A stretch of 64,000 nucleotides of DNA from Mycobacterium branderi (GTDB taxonomy: Bacteria > Actinomycetota > Actinomycetes > Mycobacteriales > Mycobacteriaceae). The notes under the pieces are model-generated. The model was not told the DNA's origin. It saw nothing but the letters and a program-made list of their open reading frames with translations, and did not search any database. The stretch spans positions 4,216,001 through 4,280,000 of the forward strand of contig NZ_AP022606.1 in the NCBI RefSeq assembly GCF_010728725.1, read 5' to 3'. A program made the position numbers and the translations under genes. Of this stretch, positions 41,204-49,151 are shown one piece after another (within the stretch, counting starts at the first letter, position 1; the number at the start of each line of letters is the position of its first letter).

Positions 41204-42165
41204 CCGGCCTGCCCGACGAGCCGGTGCCCGACTGGCGGGCGCCCATGCTGGCCACTCTGACCGACCGTCGGTTTTCCGACCCGCACTGGATCTTCGAGCG
41301 CAAATTCGACGGCGAGCGGTGCCTCGCCTTCCGCGACGGCGACCAACTGCGACTGCTGTCACGGAATCGCCAGCCGCTCAACGGAACCTATCCGGAATTG
41401 GCCGACGCTCTCGCGGCGCAACGCACAGCCCAGTTCGTGGTGGATGGCGAGGTGGTGGCATTCCGGGGCCGGCGGACCAGCTTCGCCCGGCTACAGGGAC
41501 GCCTGGGTATCACCAACCCCAAACAGGCCCGGGCAACGGGGATACCGGTGTTCTACTACATTTTCGACCTGCTGCACGTGGACGGCCATCGCACCACCGA
41601 ACTGCCGCTGACATTGCGTAAACGACTGCTGCGCAAGGCGTTCCAGTTCGCCGACCCGCTGCGGTTCACAACCCACCGGGTGCGGAACGGCGAGGAGGCT
41701 TACCGCGCCGCCTGCGCGCGCGGCGACGAGGGTGTGATCGCCAAGCTGGCCGACGCGCCGTATACGGGTGGCCGGTCGACGAATTGGCTGAAGTTCAAGT
41801 GCGTCCGCGACCAGGAGTTCGTGGTTGGCGGCTACACCGCGCCGAAAGGCAGCCGGCTCGAGCTGGGTGCGCTGCTCGTCGGCTACTACAAGGGACGCGA
41901 CTTCGTCTACGCCGGCAAAGTGGGTACCGGATTCGACGATGCGACGCTGCGCAGCCTGCACAGGCGGCTGTCAACTGTCGAGCAAGACGCGTCGCCCTTT
42001 ACTCGAGGCGTACCACGTGATCGCGAAACTCGTTGGGTGCGTCCAGAACTCGTTGTCGAGGTGGGGTTCAGCGAGTGGACCCGGGACGGCAAACTGCGCC
42101 ATCCGCGCTACATCGGCCTGCGGACCGACAAAGAAGCTCGTGAGGTGGTCAGGGAGACACGCTGA
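41200..42165 (+). CDS. ATP-dependent DNA ligase, LigD/LigC type
   Basis: 321-residue ligase with a nucleotidyltransferase domain and OB fold. Motif I is ERKFDGER with Lys35 forming the AMP adduct, followed by motif III VFYYIFDLLHV, motif IV GDEGVIAKL and motif V WLKFKC. The OB fold ends RHPRYIGLRTDKEAREV, as in LigD/LigC. GTG 41200 overlaps the phosphoesterase stop (GTGA). In mycobacteria LigC-type enzymes have been linked to base excision repair with Prim-PolC. Its place between a 3'-phosphoesterase and a polymerase supports nick sealing in one pathway. Confidence 0.92.
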   Translation: MTGLPDEPVPDWRAPMLATLTDRRFSDPHWIFERKFDGERCLAFRDGDQLRLLSRNRQPLNGTYPELADALAAQRTAQFVVDGEVVAFRGRRTSFARLQGRLGITNPKQARATGIPVFYYIFDLLHVDGHRTTELPLTLRKRLLRKAFQFADPLRFTTHRVRNGEEAYRAACARGDEGVIAKLADAPYTGGRSTNWLKFKCVRDQEFVVGGYTAPKGSRLELGALLVGYYKGRDFVYAGKVGTGFDDATLRSLHRRLSTVEQDASPFTRGVPRDRETRWVRPELVVEVGFSEWTRDGKLRHPRYIGLRTDKEAREVVRETR

Positions 42166-43064
42166 TGGCTCGCTTGAAGGTCGAGATCACTCACCCGGAC
42201 CGGGTGTTGTTCCCCGCCGACCGAATTACCAAGGGTGATGTCGTCGACTACTACTCCGAGGTGGCGGACGTGATGGTGCCGCATCTGAAGGGTCGACCGC
42301 TGACTGTTCAGCGGTTTCCGCGTGGGATCGACCAGCCGGGCTTCATCCAGCAGGACTTCGCCGGTTCGATGCCGGATTGGATGGACAGTGCGCAGGTCAG
42401 CAAGGAGGACGGCACGGTGGTCCATCCGGTGGTCGAACACCGGGAAGCGCTGGTGTGGCTCGCGAATCAGAACTGCATCACGCTGCATTCCTGGCAGTCA
42501 CGTCGCGGGCGTCTGGACACACCGGACCAGCTGGTCTTCGACCTCGACCCGTCGGGAAGTGAGTTTCCCGCCGTGCGTGCCACAGCTCGCGCACTCGCGG
42601 ATGTGCTCGACGATCTCGGGCTGGTGCCCTACCTGCAGACGACCGGATCACGCGGACTGCACGTGGTGGTACCAGTGAGCGGCAACACGGACTTCGATAC
42701 CGTTCGCCAGTTCGCCCGTGACGTCGCGGATTTGGTGGCGGCCGACGATCCCGAGCATCGGACTGTCGAAGCCCGGAAGAACAAGCGCGGTGGCCGGGTC
42801 TACCTCGACGTCATGCGAAATGCCTACGCGCAGACCGCGGTCGCGCCGTACTCGATTCGGGCCCGGGACGGCGCGCCGGTGGCCACCCCGCTCGAATGGG
42901 ACGAGCTGAATACCCGCGGCTTGCGGGCGGACCGGTTCACGATCCGCGACCTGCCGAAGCGGCTCGAGGGACAACGCGATCCGTGGGCGGACATGCACCG
43001 GCACGGCCGGTCGCTGACCCGCCCACGCCAGCGGCTGTCGAAATGGCTTGGCGCCCATGCCTGA
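42165..43064 (+). CDS. LigD-type primase-polymerase (AEP superfamily)
   Basis: 299-residue archaeo-eukaryotic primase-type polymerase equivalent to the LigD polymerase domain or mycobacterial PolD/Prim-PolC. The metal-binding pair is Asp126 and Asp128 (VFDLDPS). SRGLHVVVP supplies the nucleotide-binding His, and RVYLDVMRNA the third acidic residue. These enzymes fill one- to few-nucleotide gaps, often with ribonucleotides, and bind a 5'-phosphate. The ATG overlaps the ligase stop by one base, and its own stop overlaps the Fpg start by 8 bp. Confidence 0.92.
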   Translation: MARLKVEITHPDRVLFPADRITKGDVVDYYSEVADVMVPHLKGRPLTVQRFPRGIDQPGFIQQDFAGSMPDWMDSAQVSKEDGTVVHPVVEHREALVWLANQNCITLHSWQSRRGRLDTPDQLVFDLDPSGSEFPAVRATARALADVLDDLGLVPYLQTTGSRGLHVVVPVSGNTDFDTVRQFARDVADLVAADDPEHRTVEARKNKRGGRVYLDVMRNAYAQTAVAPYSIRARDGAPVATPLEWDELNTRGLRADRFTIRDLPKRLEGQRDPWADMHRHGRSLTRPRQRLSKWLGAHA

Positions 43065-43836
43065 ACTGCCGGACGTGGAAGGCTTCCGCCGCGAGCTGGC
43101 CGACACTCTGCCCGGCCGGCGGGTGCGGCACGTCGAGGTGCGCGACGCTGGCGTGCTGCGCAACACCAGTCCCCGGTCGCTCGGACGGGCATTGCGCGGC
43201 CGCCGCTTCGACGCCCCACGGCGGCACGGCAAATGGCTGATCCTGCCGACCGACGGCCCGACGCTGCTGGTGCACAGCGGCATGACAGGCCGCCCATACT
43301 ACACATCCGGTGGCGACGAGCCAGATGGCCCCGTGCGGCTGGCGGTGGCGCTGGATCGCGGCGAGCTTCGCTACGCCGACCTTCGCAAGCTGCGCGGGGT
43401 GTGGCTCGCCACCGGCGACGACGACGTGGCCCGCGTGACGGACCCGCAGGGACCCGACGCCCTGGACATCGACCTGCCGACGTTCCGGGATGTGCTTTCT
43501 GGCCGACGCGGCGGGCTGAAGGCGACACTGATGGACCAGTCGGTGATCGCGGGGCTGGGCAACTTGCTCACCGACGAAATCTGCTGGCAGGCAAGGCTGC
43601 ATCCATCCCGCGCGATCGCCGGCCTGGACGCCGACGAAATCAAGCGGATGCACGCCACCATGCGGCGGGTGCTGCGCACCGCGGTCCGCCACGGCTGTGT
43701 CCCCGCGCTGCCGCGGTGGCTCACCGGCGCGCGAGACGAGCCGGACCCCAGTTGCCCGCGCTGCGGTGCGCGGTTGAAGCGCGGGCGGGTCGGCGGGCGC
43801 ACCTCGGTGTGGTGCCCACGCTGCCAGCCTGCCTAG
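43057..43836 (+). CDS. Fpg/Nei family DNA glycosylase / AP lyase
   Basis: 259-residue formamidopyrimidine or endonuclease VIII type glycosylase. Pro2 and Glu3 (MPELPDVEG) are the catalytic pair and Lys59 is the conserved minor-groove Lys. The helix-two-turn-helix segment is VIAGLGNLLTDEICWQA. A C-terminal zinc finger uses Cys233, Cys236, Cys253 and Cys256. Enzymes of this family remove oxidised bases and cut by beta,delta-elimination, leaving 3'-phosphate ends. That is the substrate expected for the phosphoesterase two genes upstream. ATG 43057 is chosen because Pro2 must be exposed; the TTG at 43048 would abolish activity. Confidence 0.92.
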   Translation: MPELPDVEGFRRELADTLPGRRVRHVEVRDAGVLRNTSPRSLGRALRGRRFDAPRRHGKWLILPTDGPTLLVHSGMTGRPYYTSGGDEPDGPVRLAVALDRGELRYADLRKLRGVWLATGDDDVARVTDPQGPDALDIDLPTFRDVLSGRRGGLKATLMDQSVIAGLGNLLTDEICWQARLHPSRAIAGLDADEIKRMHATMRRVLRTAVRHGCVPALPRWLTGARDEPDPSCPRCGARLKRGRVGGRTSVWCPRCQPA

Positions 43837-43885
43837 CCGGCAAAAGCATGGCCGTCACGCAATACGTGGCGGTAATCTGGCAGAC

Positions 43886-44296
43886 ATGAACTCCGCCAAG
43901 CGCAGATGGATGGCGGTCGCCGCGTTGACTGCCGCCGCCATCGGCCCACAGTTAACTCCCCCGATCGCGTCCGCCGACCTGCACAACGTCACCTACATCG
44001 CCCGCATCGACGGGGTCGCGCCTGGTGGGCAGGCCACCTTCCGCATCCACGACAACGAGACCAGCAGCACCGGGCTGAGCTCGTTGCCCGGAAACGCCTT
44101 CGAAGCCAACACCGTCCTGACCGATCCGAGCAGGGCGGGCATGCAGGTGTCAGTCCCGTGGCCGTATTCGGCGAATGTCCATTGCGAGATCGACGTCGAC
44201 GACAACGTTGCCGCGCAGGTCGACCAGTCTGTTGCGCTGACGCTGGCCAACAACGACCCCAACAGGGTGGTGTCCTGCGGCGCACCATTGACGTAG
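43886..44296 (+). CDS. Secreted hypothetical protein
   Basis: 136 residues with a Sec signal peptide (MNSAKRRWMAVAALTAAAIG, cleavage probably after IASA at about 30). The mature part of about 105 residues is polar, with two Cys residues that could form a disulfide (NVHCEID and VVSCGAP). No family is recognised. It follows the Fpg gene by 49 bp and may be transcribed with it, though an own promoter is possible. Repeat copy C begins two bases after its stop. Confidence 0.7.
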   Translation: MNSAKRRWMAVAALTAAAIGPQLTPPIASADLHNVTYIARIDGVAPGGQATFRIHDNETSSTGLSSLPGNAFEANTVLTDPSRAGMQVSVPWPYSANVHCEIDVDDNVAAQVDQSVALTLANNDPNRVVSCGAPLT

Positions 44297-44297
44297 C

Positions 44298-44332
44298 GGC
44301 GATCGCAAGCGCGGCGCAGCGGGTCGCCGCGC
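44298..44332 (+). repeat. Copy C of the dispersed intergenic repeat
   Basis: Begins GGCGATCGCAAGCGCGGCGC then AGCGGGTCGCCGC. It shares the core with copies A and B. It occupies most of the 46-bp convergent gap between the secreted protein and coaE. Confidence 0.5.
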
Positions 44333-44342
44333 ATGTTCAGCG

Positions 44343-45446
44343 TTAGGGCCGCCAGCCCGTCGCCTCAGCCCATTCCCACGCGCGGCGATAGGTGTCCTGA
44401 AAGTAGTCCGGCATATCGGGATTGGCGCGCAGCCAGTCCACCAGTAGCAGGGCATACTGCTGATTGGGCCAGCCGTCGACCCGAAGGTGCACGCTGGTCG
44501 GCCGACCGGGGTCCGCGGAGCCGTGAATTCGCTTGCGCCATAGGACAGGATCGTCGGTGAGCGGCGCGTCCGCAGTGATGTCGTCGATGCGCGGATAACC
44601 CGCTGACACTAATACCTCAGCGAGTTCGTCTGCAGTAGTGAGAGATTCGACAGTGATCTGGATGTCGACGACGTCCTTTGCGGCAAGGCCTGGCACGGCC
44701 GTGGGGCCGGTGTGATCGACTCGCAACGCTTTTGCGCCGCAGGCGGCTTGGAGCCTCGCCACAATGCGCCGGCCCTGCTCGGCCCAGGCCGGATCGGCCG
44801 GCACGGGTTCTTCTGTCGGCGGACGGGTCACCCGGCCCGCGCTGAGATTGTGTGCGAACGGCGCGATCCGGTGATTCCACACCTCGCGGGCCCGCTCCAC
44901 CAGCTCCTCCGGTGTGCCGGAGTTGTCCAGCCACACATCGGCGACGGCGCGACGTGCTTGGTCGTCGGCCTGCGCGGCGATGCGGGCGCGGGCGTCGTCT
45001 TCGGCCATGCCGCGTTGTTCTACGAGTCGGCGCACCCGCACTTCGGCGTCGGCGTGCACGACGACGACGAGCGGGAATAGCGGCGCCATCTGCGACTCCA
45101 CCAGCAGCGGAATGTCTTCGACGATCACGGCGTCGTCGGGTACAGAAGCGATGATCTCGGCGCGCCGCTTGCCGACTAGCGGATGCACGATCCCGTTGAG
45201 CGTCTTGCGACGTTCCTCGTCGCCGAATGCCTTGGCCGCCAACGCTGGTCGATCCAACGCCCCGTCGGGCAGCAGAATGTCGTCGCCGAACGCGTCGACG
45301 AGCGCCGCCAGCCCCTCGGTGCCCGGTTCGACCACTTCGCGGGCGATCACGTCAGCGTCGACGACGATCCCACCGCATTCCGCGAAAGTCGCGGTTACCG
45401 ACGACTTTCCGGCGCCGATGCCGCCGGTCAGACCGATGCGCAGCAT
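44343..45446 (-). CDS. coaE: Dephospho-CoA kinase with C-terminal GrpB/UPF0157 domain
   Basis: Last step of coenzyme A synthesis: phosphorylates the 3'-OH of dephospho-CoA. The N-terminal kinase (about 1-200) has the P-loop GGIGAGKSS and VVDADVIARE substrate region. The C-terminal 165 residues are a UPF0157 (GrpB-like) nucleotidyltransferase-fold domain (VDHTGPTAVPGLAAKDVVDIQI), a fusion typical of mycobacteria. The 367-residue length is shorter than the 407 of M. tuberculosis. It starts 6 bp after rpsA and is likely in its operon. Confidence 0.95.
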   Translation of the reverse strand: MLRIGLTGGIGAGKSSVTATFAECGGIVVDADVIAREVVEPGTEGLAALVDAFGDDILLPDGALDRPALAAKAFGDEERRKTLNGIVHPLVGKRRAEIIASVPDDAVIVEDIPLLVESQMAPLFPLVVVVHADAEVRVRRLVEQRGMAEDDARARIAAQADDQARRAVADVWLDNSGTPEELVERAREVWNHRIAPFAHNLSAGRVTRPPTEEPVPADPAWAEQGRRIVARLQAACGAKALRVDHTGPTAVPGLAAKDVVDIQITVESLTTADELAEVLVSAGYPRIDDITADAPLTDDPVLWRKRIHGSADPGRPTSVHLRVDGWPNQQYALLLVDWLRANPDMPDYFQDTYRRAWEWAEATGWRP

Positions 45447-45452
45447 CGGCAG

Positions 45453-46898
45453 TTATGCGCTGCCGGCGAGCTTCTCCCGCAGCGCGGCCAGTTGCGCGTC
45501 GCTGGCCAGCGAACCGCCGCTGGACTGATCGTCGTCTGACGACCCGTTGGCCGGGCCTGAACCGTGCTCGGCCTCGGCGTGCTCGGCGGCGGCGAACTTC
45601 TCCATCTGCGCGGTGTGCATCTTGTGCCGGCGCTCGGCCTCGGCGTAGCGGGCCTCCCATTCGGCGCGCTGCTTTTCGAAACCTTCGAGCCACTCGTTGG
45701 TTTCGGGGTCGAAGCCCTCGGGGAAGATGTAGTTGCCCTGCTCGTCGTAGGAATCGGCCATGCCGTACTTGGCGGGGTCGAACTCCTCGGTGTAGTCCTC
45801 GTTGGCCTGCTTGAGGCTCAACGAGATCCGGCGCCGCTCCAGGTCGATGTCGATGACCTTGACCATCGCGTCGTCGCCGACGGCGACCACCTGATCGGGT
45901 ACCTCGACGTGCCGCTCAGCCAGCTCCGAGATGTGCACCAGGCCCTCGATGCCCTCCTCGACGCGCACGAACGCGCCGAACGGCACCAGCTTGGTGACCT
46001 TGCCCGGCACGATCTGGCCGATGGCGTGCGTGCGGGCGAAGTGCCGCCACGGGTCTTCCTGGGTTGCCTTGAGCGACAACGAAACCCGCTCGCGGTCCAT
46101 GTCGACGTCGAGCACCTCGACGGTGACCTCGTCACCGACCTGCACCACCTCGGACGGGTGGTCGATGTGCTTCCAACTCAGCTCGGAGACGTGCACCAGA
46201 CCGTCCACCCCGCCGAGATCGACGAACGCGCCGAAGTTGACGATCGAGGACACCACACCCTTGCGGATGGCGCCCTTCTGCAGCTGGTTGAGGAACTCGC
46301 TGCGCACCTCGGACTGGGTCTGCTCGAGCCACGCCCGGCGGCTCAGCACCACGTTGTTGCGGTTCTTGTCCAGCTCGATGATCTTGGCCTCGATCTCCTT
46401 GCCGATGTACGGCTGCAGATCACGCACCCGGCGCATCTCGACCAATGACGCGGGCAAGAAGCCGCGCAACCCGATGTCGAGGATCAGGCCGCCCTTGACG
46501 ACCTCGATGACGGTGCCCTTGACGGCCTCGTCCTTCTCCTTGAGCGCCTCGATCGTGCCCCACGCGCGCTCGTACTGCGCGCGCTTCTTGGACAGGATCA
46601 GCCGGCCTTCTTTGTCCTCCTTGGTGAGAACCAGCGCCTCGACCTTGTCGCCGACGGACACCACCTCGTTGGGGTCGACGTCGTGCTTGATGGACAACTC
46701 GCGGGAGGGAATGACCCCTTCGGTCTTGTAGCCGATGTCGAGCAGGACCTCGTCCCGGTCAACCTTGACTATGGTCCCTTCGACGATGTCGCCATCGTTG
46801 AAGTATTTGATTGTTTTGTCGATGGCGGCGAGAAAGTCCTCGCTCGAGCCGATGTCGTTGACGGCTACTTGGGGCGAGGTGACGGTGGGACTCGGCAT
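45453..46898 (-). CDS. rpsA: 30S ribosomal protein S1
   Basis: mRNA-binding ribosomal protein of 481 residues with four S1 OB-fold repeats (about 35-105, 120-190, 207-277, 294-364). Examples are GTIVKVDRDEVLLDIGYKTEG and GKVTKLVPFGAFVRVEEG. A charged C-terminal tail ends LREKLAGSA. Four repeats, not six, is the actinobacterial form. ATG 46898. A 20-bp inverted repeat lies about 50 bp upstream. Confidence 0.97.
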   Translation of the reverse strand: MPSPTVTSPQVAVNDIGSSEDFLAAIDKTIKYFNDGDIVEGTIVKVDRDEVLLDIGYKTEGVIPSRELSIKHDVDPNEVVSVGDKVEALVLTKEDKEGRLILSKKRAQYERAWGTIEALKEKDEAVKGTVIEVVKGGLILDIGLRGFLPASLVEMRRVRDLQPYIGKEIEAKIIELDKNRNNVVLSRRAWLEQTQSEVRSEFLNQLQKGAIRKGVVSSIVNFGAFVDLGGVDGLVHVSELSWKHIDHPSEVVQVGDEVTVEVLDVDMDRERVSLSLKATQEDPWRHFARTHAIGQIVPGKVTKLVPFGAFVRVEEGIEGLVHISELAERHVEVPDQVVAVGDDAMVKVIDIDLERRRISLSLKQANEDYTEEFDPAKYGMADSYDEQGNYIFPEGFDPETNEWLEGFEKQRAEWEARYAEAERRHKMHTAQMEKFAAAEHAEAEHGSGPANGSSDDDQSSGGSLASDAQLAALREKLAGSA

Positions 46899-46947
46899 AT
46901 GGGGGGTTGCTCCGGACAGGTTGAGGTCGTAGGGACAGTTGTGATAC

Positions 46948-46967
46948 CCGTCGAGGCTACTCGACGG
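46948..46967. repeat. Inverted repeat between the carotenoid oxygenase gene and rpsA
   Basis: CCGTCGAG (46948-46955) and CTCGACGG (46960-46967) are perfect 8-bp arms around GCTA. It lies in the 101-bp gap upstream of rpsA and downstream of the oxygenase. It may be a Rho-type or weak terminator for the oxygenase, or a leader hairpin of rpsA. There is no T tract on the minus strand. Confidence 0.5.
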
Positions 46968-46999
46968 TGCTCACGCAGGCCAAACCCAACCCGGCGCGT

Positions 47000-48502
47000 T
47001 CAGCCCGCACGGCGTGCGACTCGGCTGGTGAACGCCCCGTGATAGCTCATCGGGACGTGGAACGGCAGCCACGCCTCACCGATCGGCCCGTCGTCGACAT
47101 GGGCCGCGTCAAGCACCATCAACCTGCTGCGATGCTGCGATTCGTCATATCCGACGGTGAGCAGCCAGCCGTCGTCCTCCGCGGTGCCGCCCGGTCGGGG
47201 CACGAACGTCGGCTCCACCAGCATTTGCCCGGCCGGGCAGTAGGCCTGAACCGCGCCGGTGCCGTGATCGACCCGAGCGACGCCTTGGCCCTCAAATCGG
47301 CCCGGGTCCTGCACCGCCACGTAGGACACCGTGTGCGGCATCGTCGAGCGCCGCTGGTCGATCTGCGGAAACTCGCAGCCGAAGCCGGCCAGCGGCTCAC
47401 GGGTGATCGCGTCCGACGGCGTGATCCGGAACCGGGTCAGTACCACCGCGTCCTCGATCGTTCCGTAGCCGTCGAGTTGCGCGATGTCCGAGCGAATGTG
47501 CGCGGTGTAGTTCTTCATGCCGTCGTAGGTCTGCGGTGCGAACCGCGGCAGTTCGACGACGACGTCGTCGCCGTCGTCGTAGGCGTTGGTGAAATGCCAG
47601 TGGTAGAACGGTTCGGTCTCGACCACCCGGACCCGGCTTCCGTCGCGCGGGGCCAACACGAAGTACGACGGCGTATCGGGCTTGAAACGCATGGAATCCC
47701 AATAGGATTGGTAGCCCGTCAATGCCCACGGATTGATCCGCAGCGGCGACACCACGAAGATCGCGTAGCGCTGAGTCAGCGCCATGTCGTGCACGACGCC
47801 CATCGCCGGCAACGGCACCGCCCGAAGATAACGGGTCACGCCGTCCGCGCCGGTCTCGTACAGCCGCAAGCGCACCCGGGGCACCGCCTCGGCGAGCAGG
47901 TCGCGCAGCCGCATCCCGCGGATGTCGATGCGCGGGAAGTACGGGTCGAAGCCGAAGTTGACCTTGGTGCCCGCGATCGGGTCGTAGGTGTAGTGCGCCG
48001 AATACGCCCGAACCGGCCCTTTGAGGACCCCGCCAAGGTCGCACGGGCCGCGGGTGTCGAGGGTGTCGAGATCCAGCGCATGCGGCGGCCCGCCCTCCCA
48101 CAGCGCCAGCAACTGGCCGGGGTTGACCATGACGCTGGTGTTGGCGGTGTTGGCCGGCAGTCGCAGCGCATTGCCCAGCACGCCTCCGCGTCGCTGGTGG
48201 GCGAAGCCGCGATCCACCACGCGCCCAGCCGCGGTCGACCTCAGGTAGTGCTTGGTGCGCACGAACCGGTTGCGAAACCGCACGGTTGAGCCGTCCAGGA
48301 TGAACGCACTGACCATGCCGTCGGCGTCGAAAACGCTTTCCACCTGCGAAGACCCGACGTTCCAGCGGCCGGATCCGTTGCGGTACAGGGTGCCGACGAG
48401 GCCGTCGGGCAGCGCGCCGGTGATTTCTGTCACGTCGACGTCGCACTCGCCGACGATGCTCTCCCAGTAGCGCGAGGGGGTATGAACGTCTGCCAGAACC
48501 AT
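47000..48502 (-). CDS. Carotenoid cleavage oxygenase (RPE65/CCD family)
   Basis: 500-residue seven-bladed propeller oxygenase with non-haem Fe(II). The four iron His are visible: His170 (AYSAHYTYD), His238 (GVVHDMAL), His303 (HWHFTNAY) and His488 (SYHGAF). Relatives cleave carotenoids, stilbenes or other conjugated double bonds; lignostilbene-type activity is also possible. It starts 17 bp after the TetR gene, with an operator palindrome in the gap. No such gene lies between polA and rpsA in M. tuberculosis, so this pair looks like a lineage-specific insertion or a lineage-specific loss elsewhere. Confidence 0.9.
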   Translation of the reverse strand: MVLADVHTPSRYWESIVGECDVDVTEITGALPDGLVGTLYRNGSGRWNVGSSQVESVFDADGMVSAFILDGSTVRFRNRFVRTKHYLRSTAAGRVVDRGFAHQRRGGVLGNALRLPANTANTSVMVNPGQLLALWEGGPPHALDLDTLDTRGPCDLGGVLKGPVRAYSAHYTYDPIAGTKVNFGFDPYFPRIDIRGMRLRDLLAEAVPRVRLRLYETGADGVTRYLRAVPLPAMGVVHDMALTQRYAIFVVSPLRINPWALTGYQSYWDSMRFKPDTPSYFVLAPRDGSRVRVVETEPFYHWHFTNAYDDGDDVVVELPRFAPQTYDGMKNYTAHIRSDIAQLDGYGTIEDAVVLTRFRITPSDAITREPLAGFGCEFPQIDQRRSTMPHTVSYVAVQDPGRFEGQGVARVDHGTGAVQAYCPAGQMLVEPTFVPRPGGTAEDDGWLLTVGYDESQHRSRLMVLDAAHVDDGPIGEAWLPFHVPMSYHGAFTSRVARRAG

Positions 48503-48505
48503 AAA

Positions 48506-48518
48506 AGACAGTCTGTCT
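48506..48518. promoter_or_regulatory. TetR-type operator between tetR and the carotenoid oxygenase gene
   Basis: AGACAGTCTGTCT has perfect AGACAG/CTGTCT arms around one base. It fills the 17-bp gap between the TetR stop and the oxygenase ATG. Binding here would control an internal promoter for the oxygenase or block elongation from tetR. Confidence 0.7.
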
Positions 48519-48519
48519 A

Positions 48520-49149
48520 TTATGGCTGGCCGCTGTCAATACTCTTGATGTCGTCCGCTTTGAACGGCAGCGCGGCGCCGCCGTCCCAGCACAACGCCGT
48601 GAGGTGCTCGACGAGTGCGTCGCGCGACATGGCCCCGGTGCGGCACCACCATTCGGCGGCGGCCACCGCGGATCCCACGATGGCCCGCGACCAGGGGGCG
48701 GCCGCCAGGCGGGCATGGTCGGAGTCGAACACCGTCGCCAGCATCTGCTCCACCGCAGTGGCAAGTTGCTCGAAGACACTGCTCGACGGGTCGCCGCTGA
48801 GCGCGCGGTACAGGTTGGGCTCGGCGTGCATCCACGCGCAGATGACGTCGAAGAACAACGCCATCCGCTGCCGAAGATCCGTGGAACCGGCTGCGCGCGT
48901 GGTGATTTCACCGAGCAGACGCTGCGCGGTGCGTTGGCTCAGCGCCGCCAGCAGCGCGTCGCGGTTGGGGTACATGGCATACACCGCGGACCGGACGAAG
49001 CCGGCCTCGCCGGCGACGTCGCCCAGGCCCACCGACGGCCCCTTGGCACGGATTGCCCGCTCGGCCGCGTCGAGCAGCGCGGCGCGCCGCTCGTCGGGAT
49101 CCACTCGGGAGCCGGCCGGACGGCCACGACGGCGCTTGACCGGGCGCAT
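48520..49149 (-). CDS. TetR-family transcriptional regulator
   Basis: 209 residues. The N-terminal HTH (about 15-65) reads RRAALLDAAERAIRAKG, LGDVAGEAGFVRSAVYAMYPNRDALL. A basic arm (MRPVKRRRGRPAGSR) precedes it, typical of TetR proteins that touch the minor groove. The ligand domain is not diagnostic. ATG 49149 starts 2 bp after the polA stop; the longer frame reads into polA. It probably represses the carotenoid oxygenase downstream through the AGACAG/CTGTCT site. Confidence 0.88.
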   Translation of the reverse strand: MRPVKRRRGRPAGSRVDPDERRAALLDAAERAIRAKGPSVGLGDVAGEAGFVRSAVYAMYPNRDALLAALSQRTAQRLLGEITTRAAGSTDLRQRMALFFDVICAWMHAEPNLYRALSGDPSSSVFEQLATAVEQMLATVFDSDHARLAAAPWSRAIVGSAVAAAEWWCRTGAMSRDALVEHLTALCWDGGAALPFKADDIKSIDSGQP

Positions 49150-49151
49150 GG

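Noticed and set aside
40643..43064. A frameshifted three-domain LigD gene
   Set aside because: Domain order is PE-Lig-Pol, not Pol-PE-Lig, and each part has its own start and stop with tidy 1-4 bp overlaps. It is an operon and not a broken fusion.
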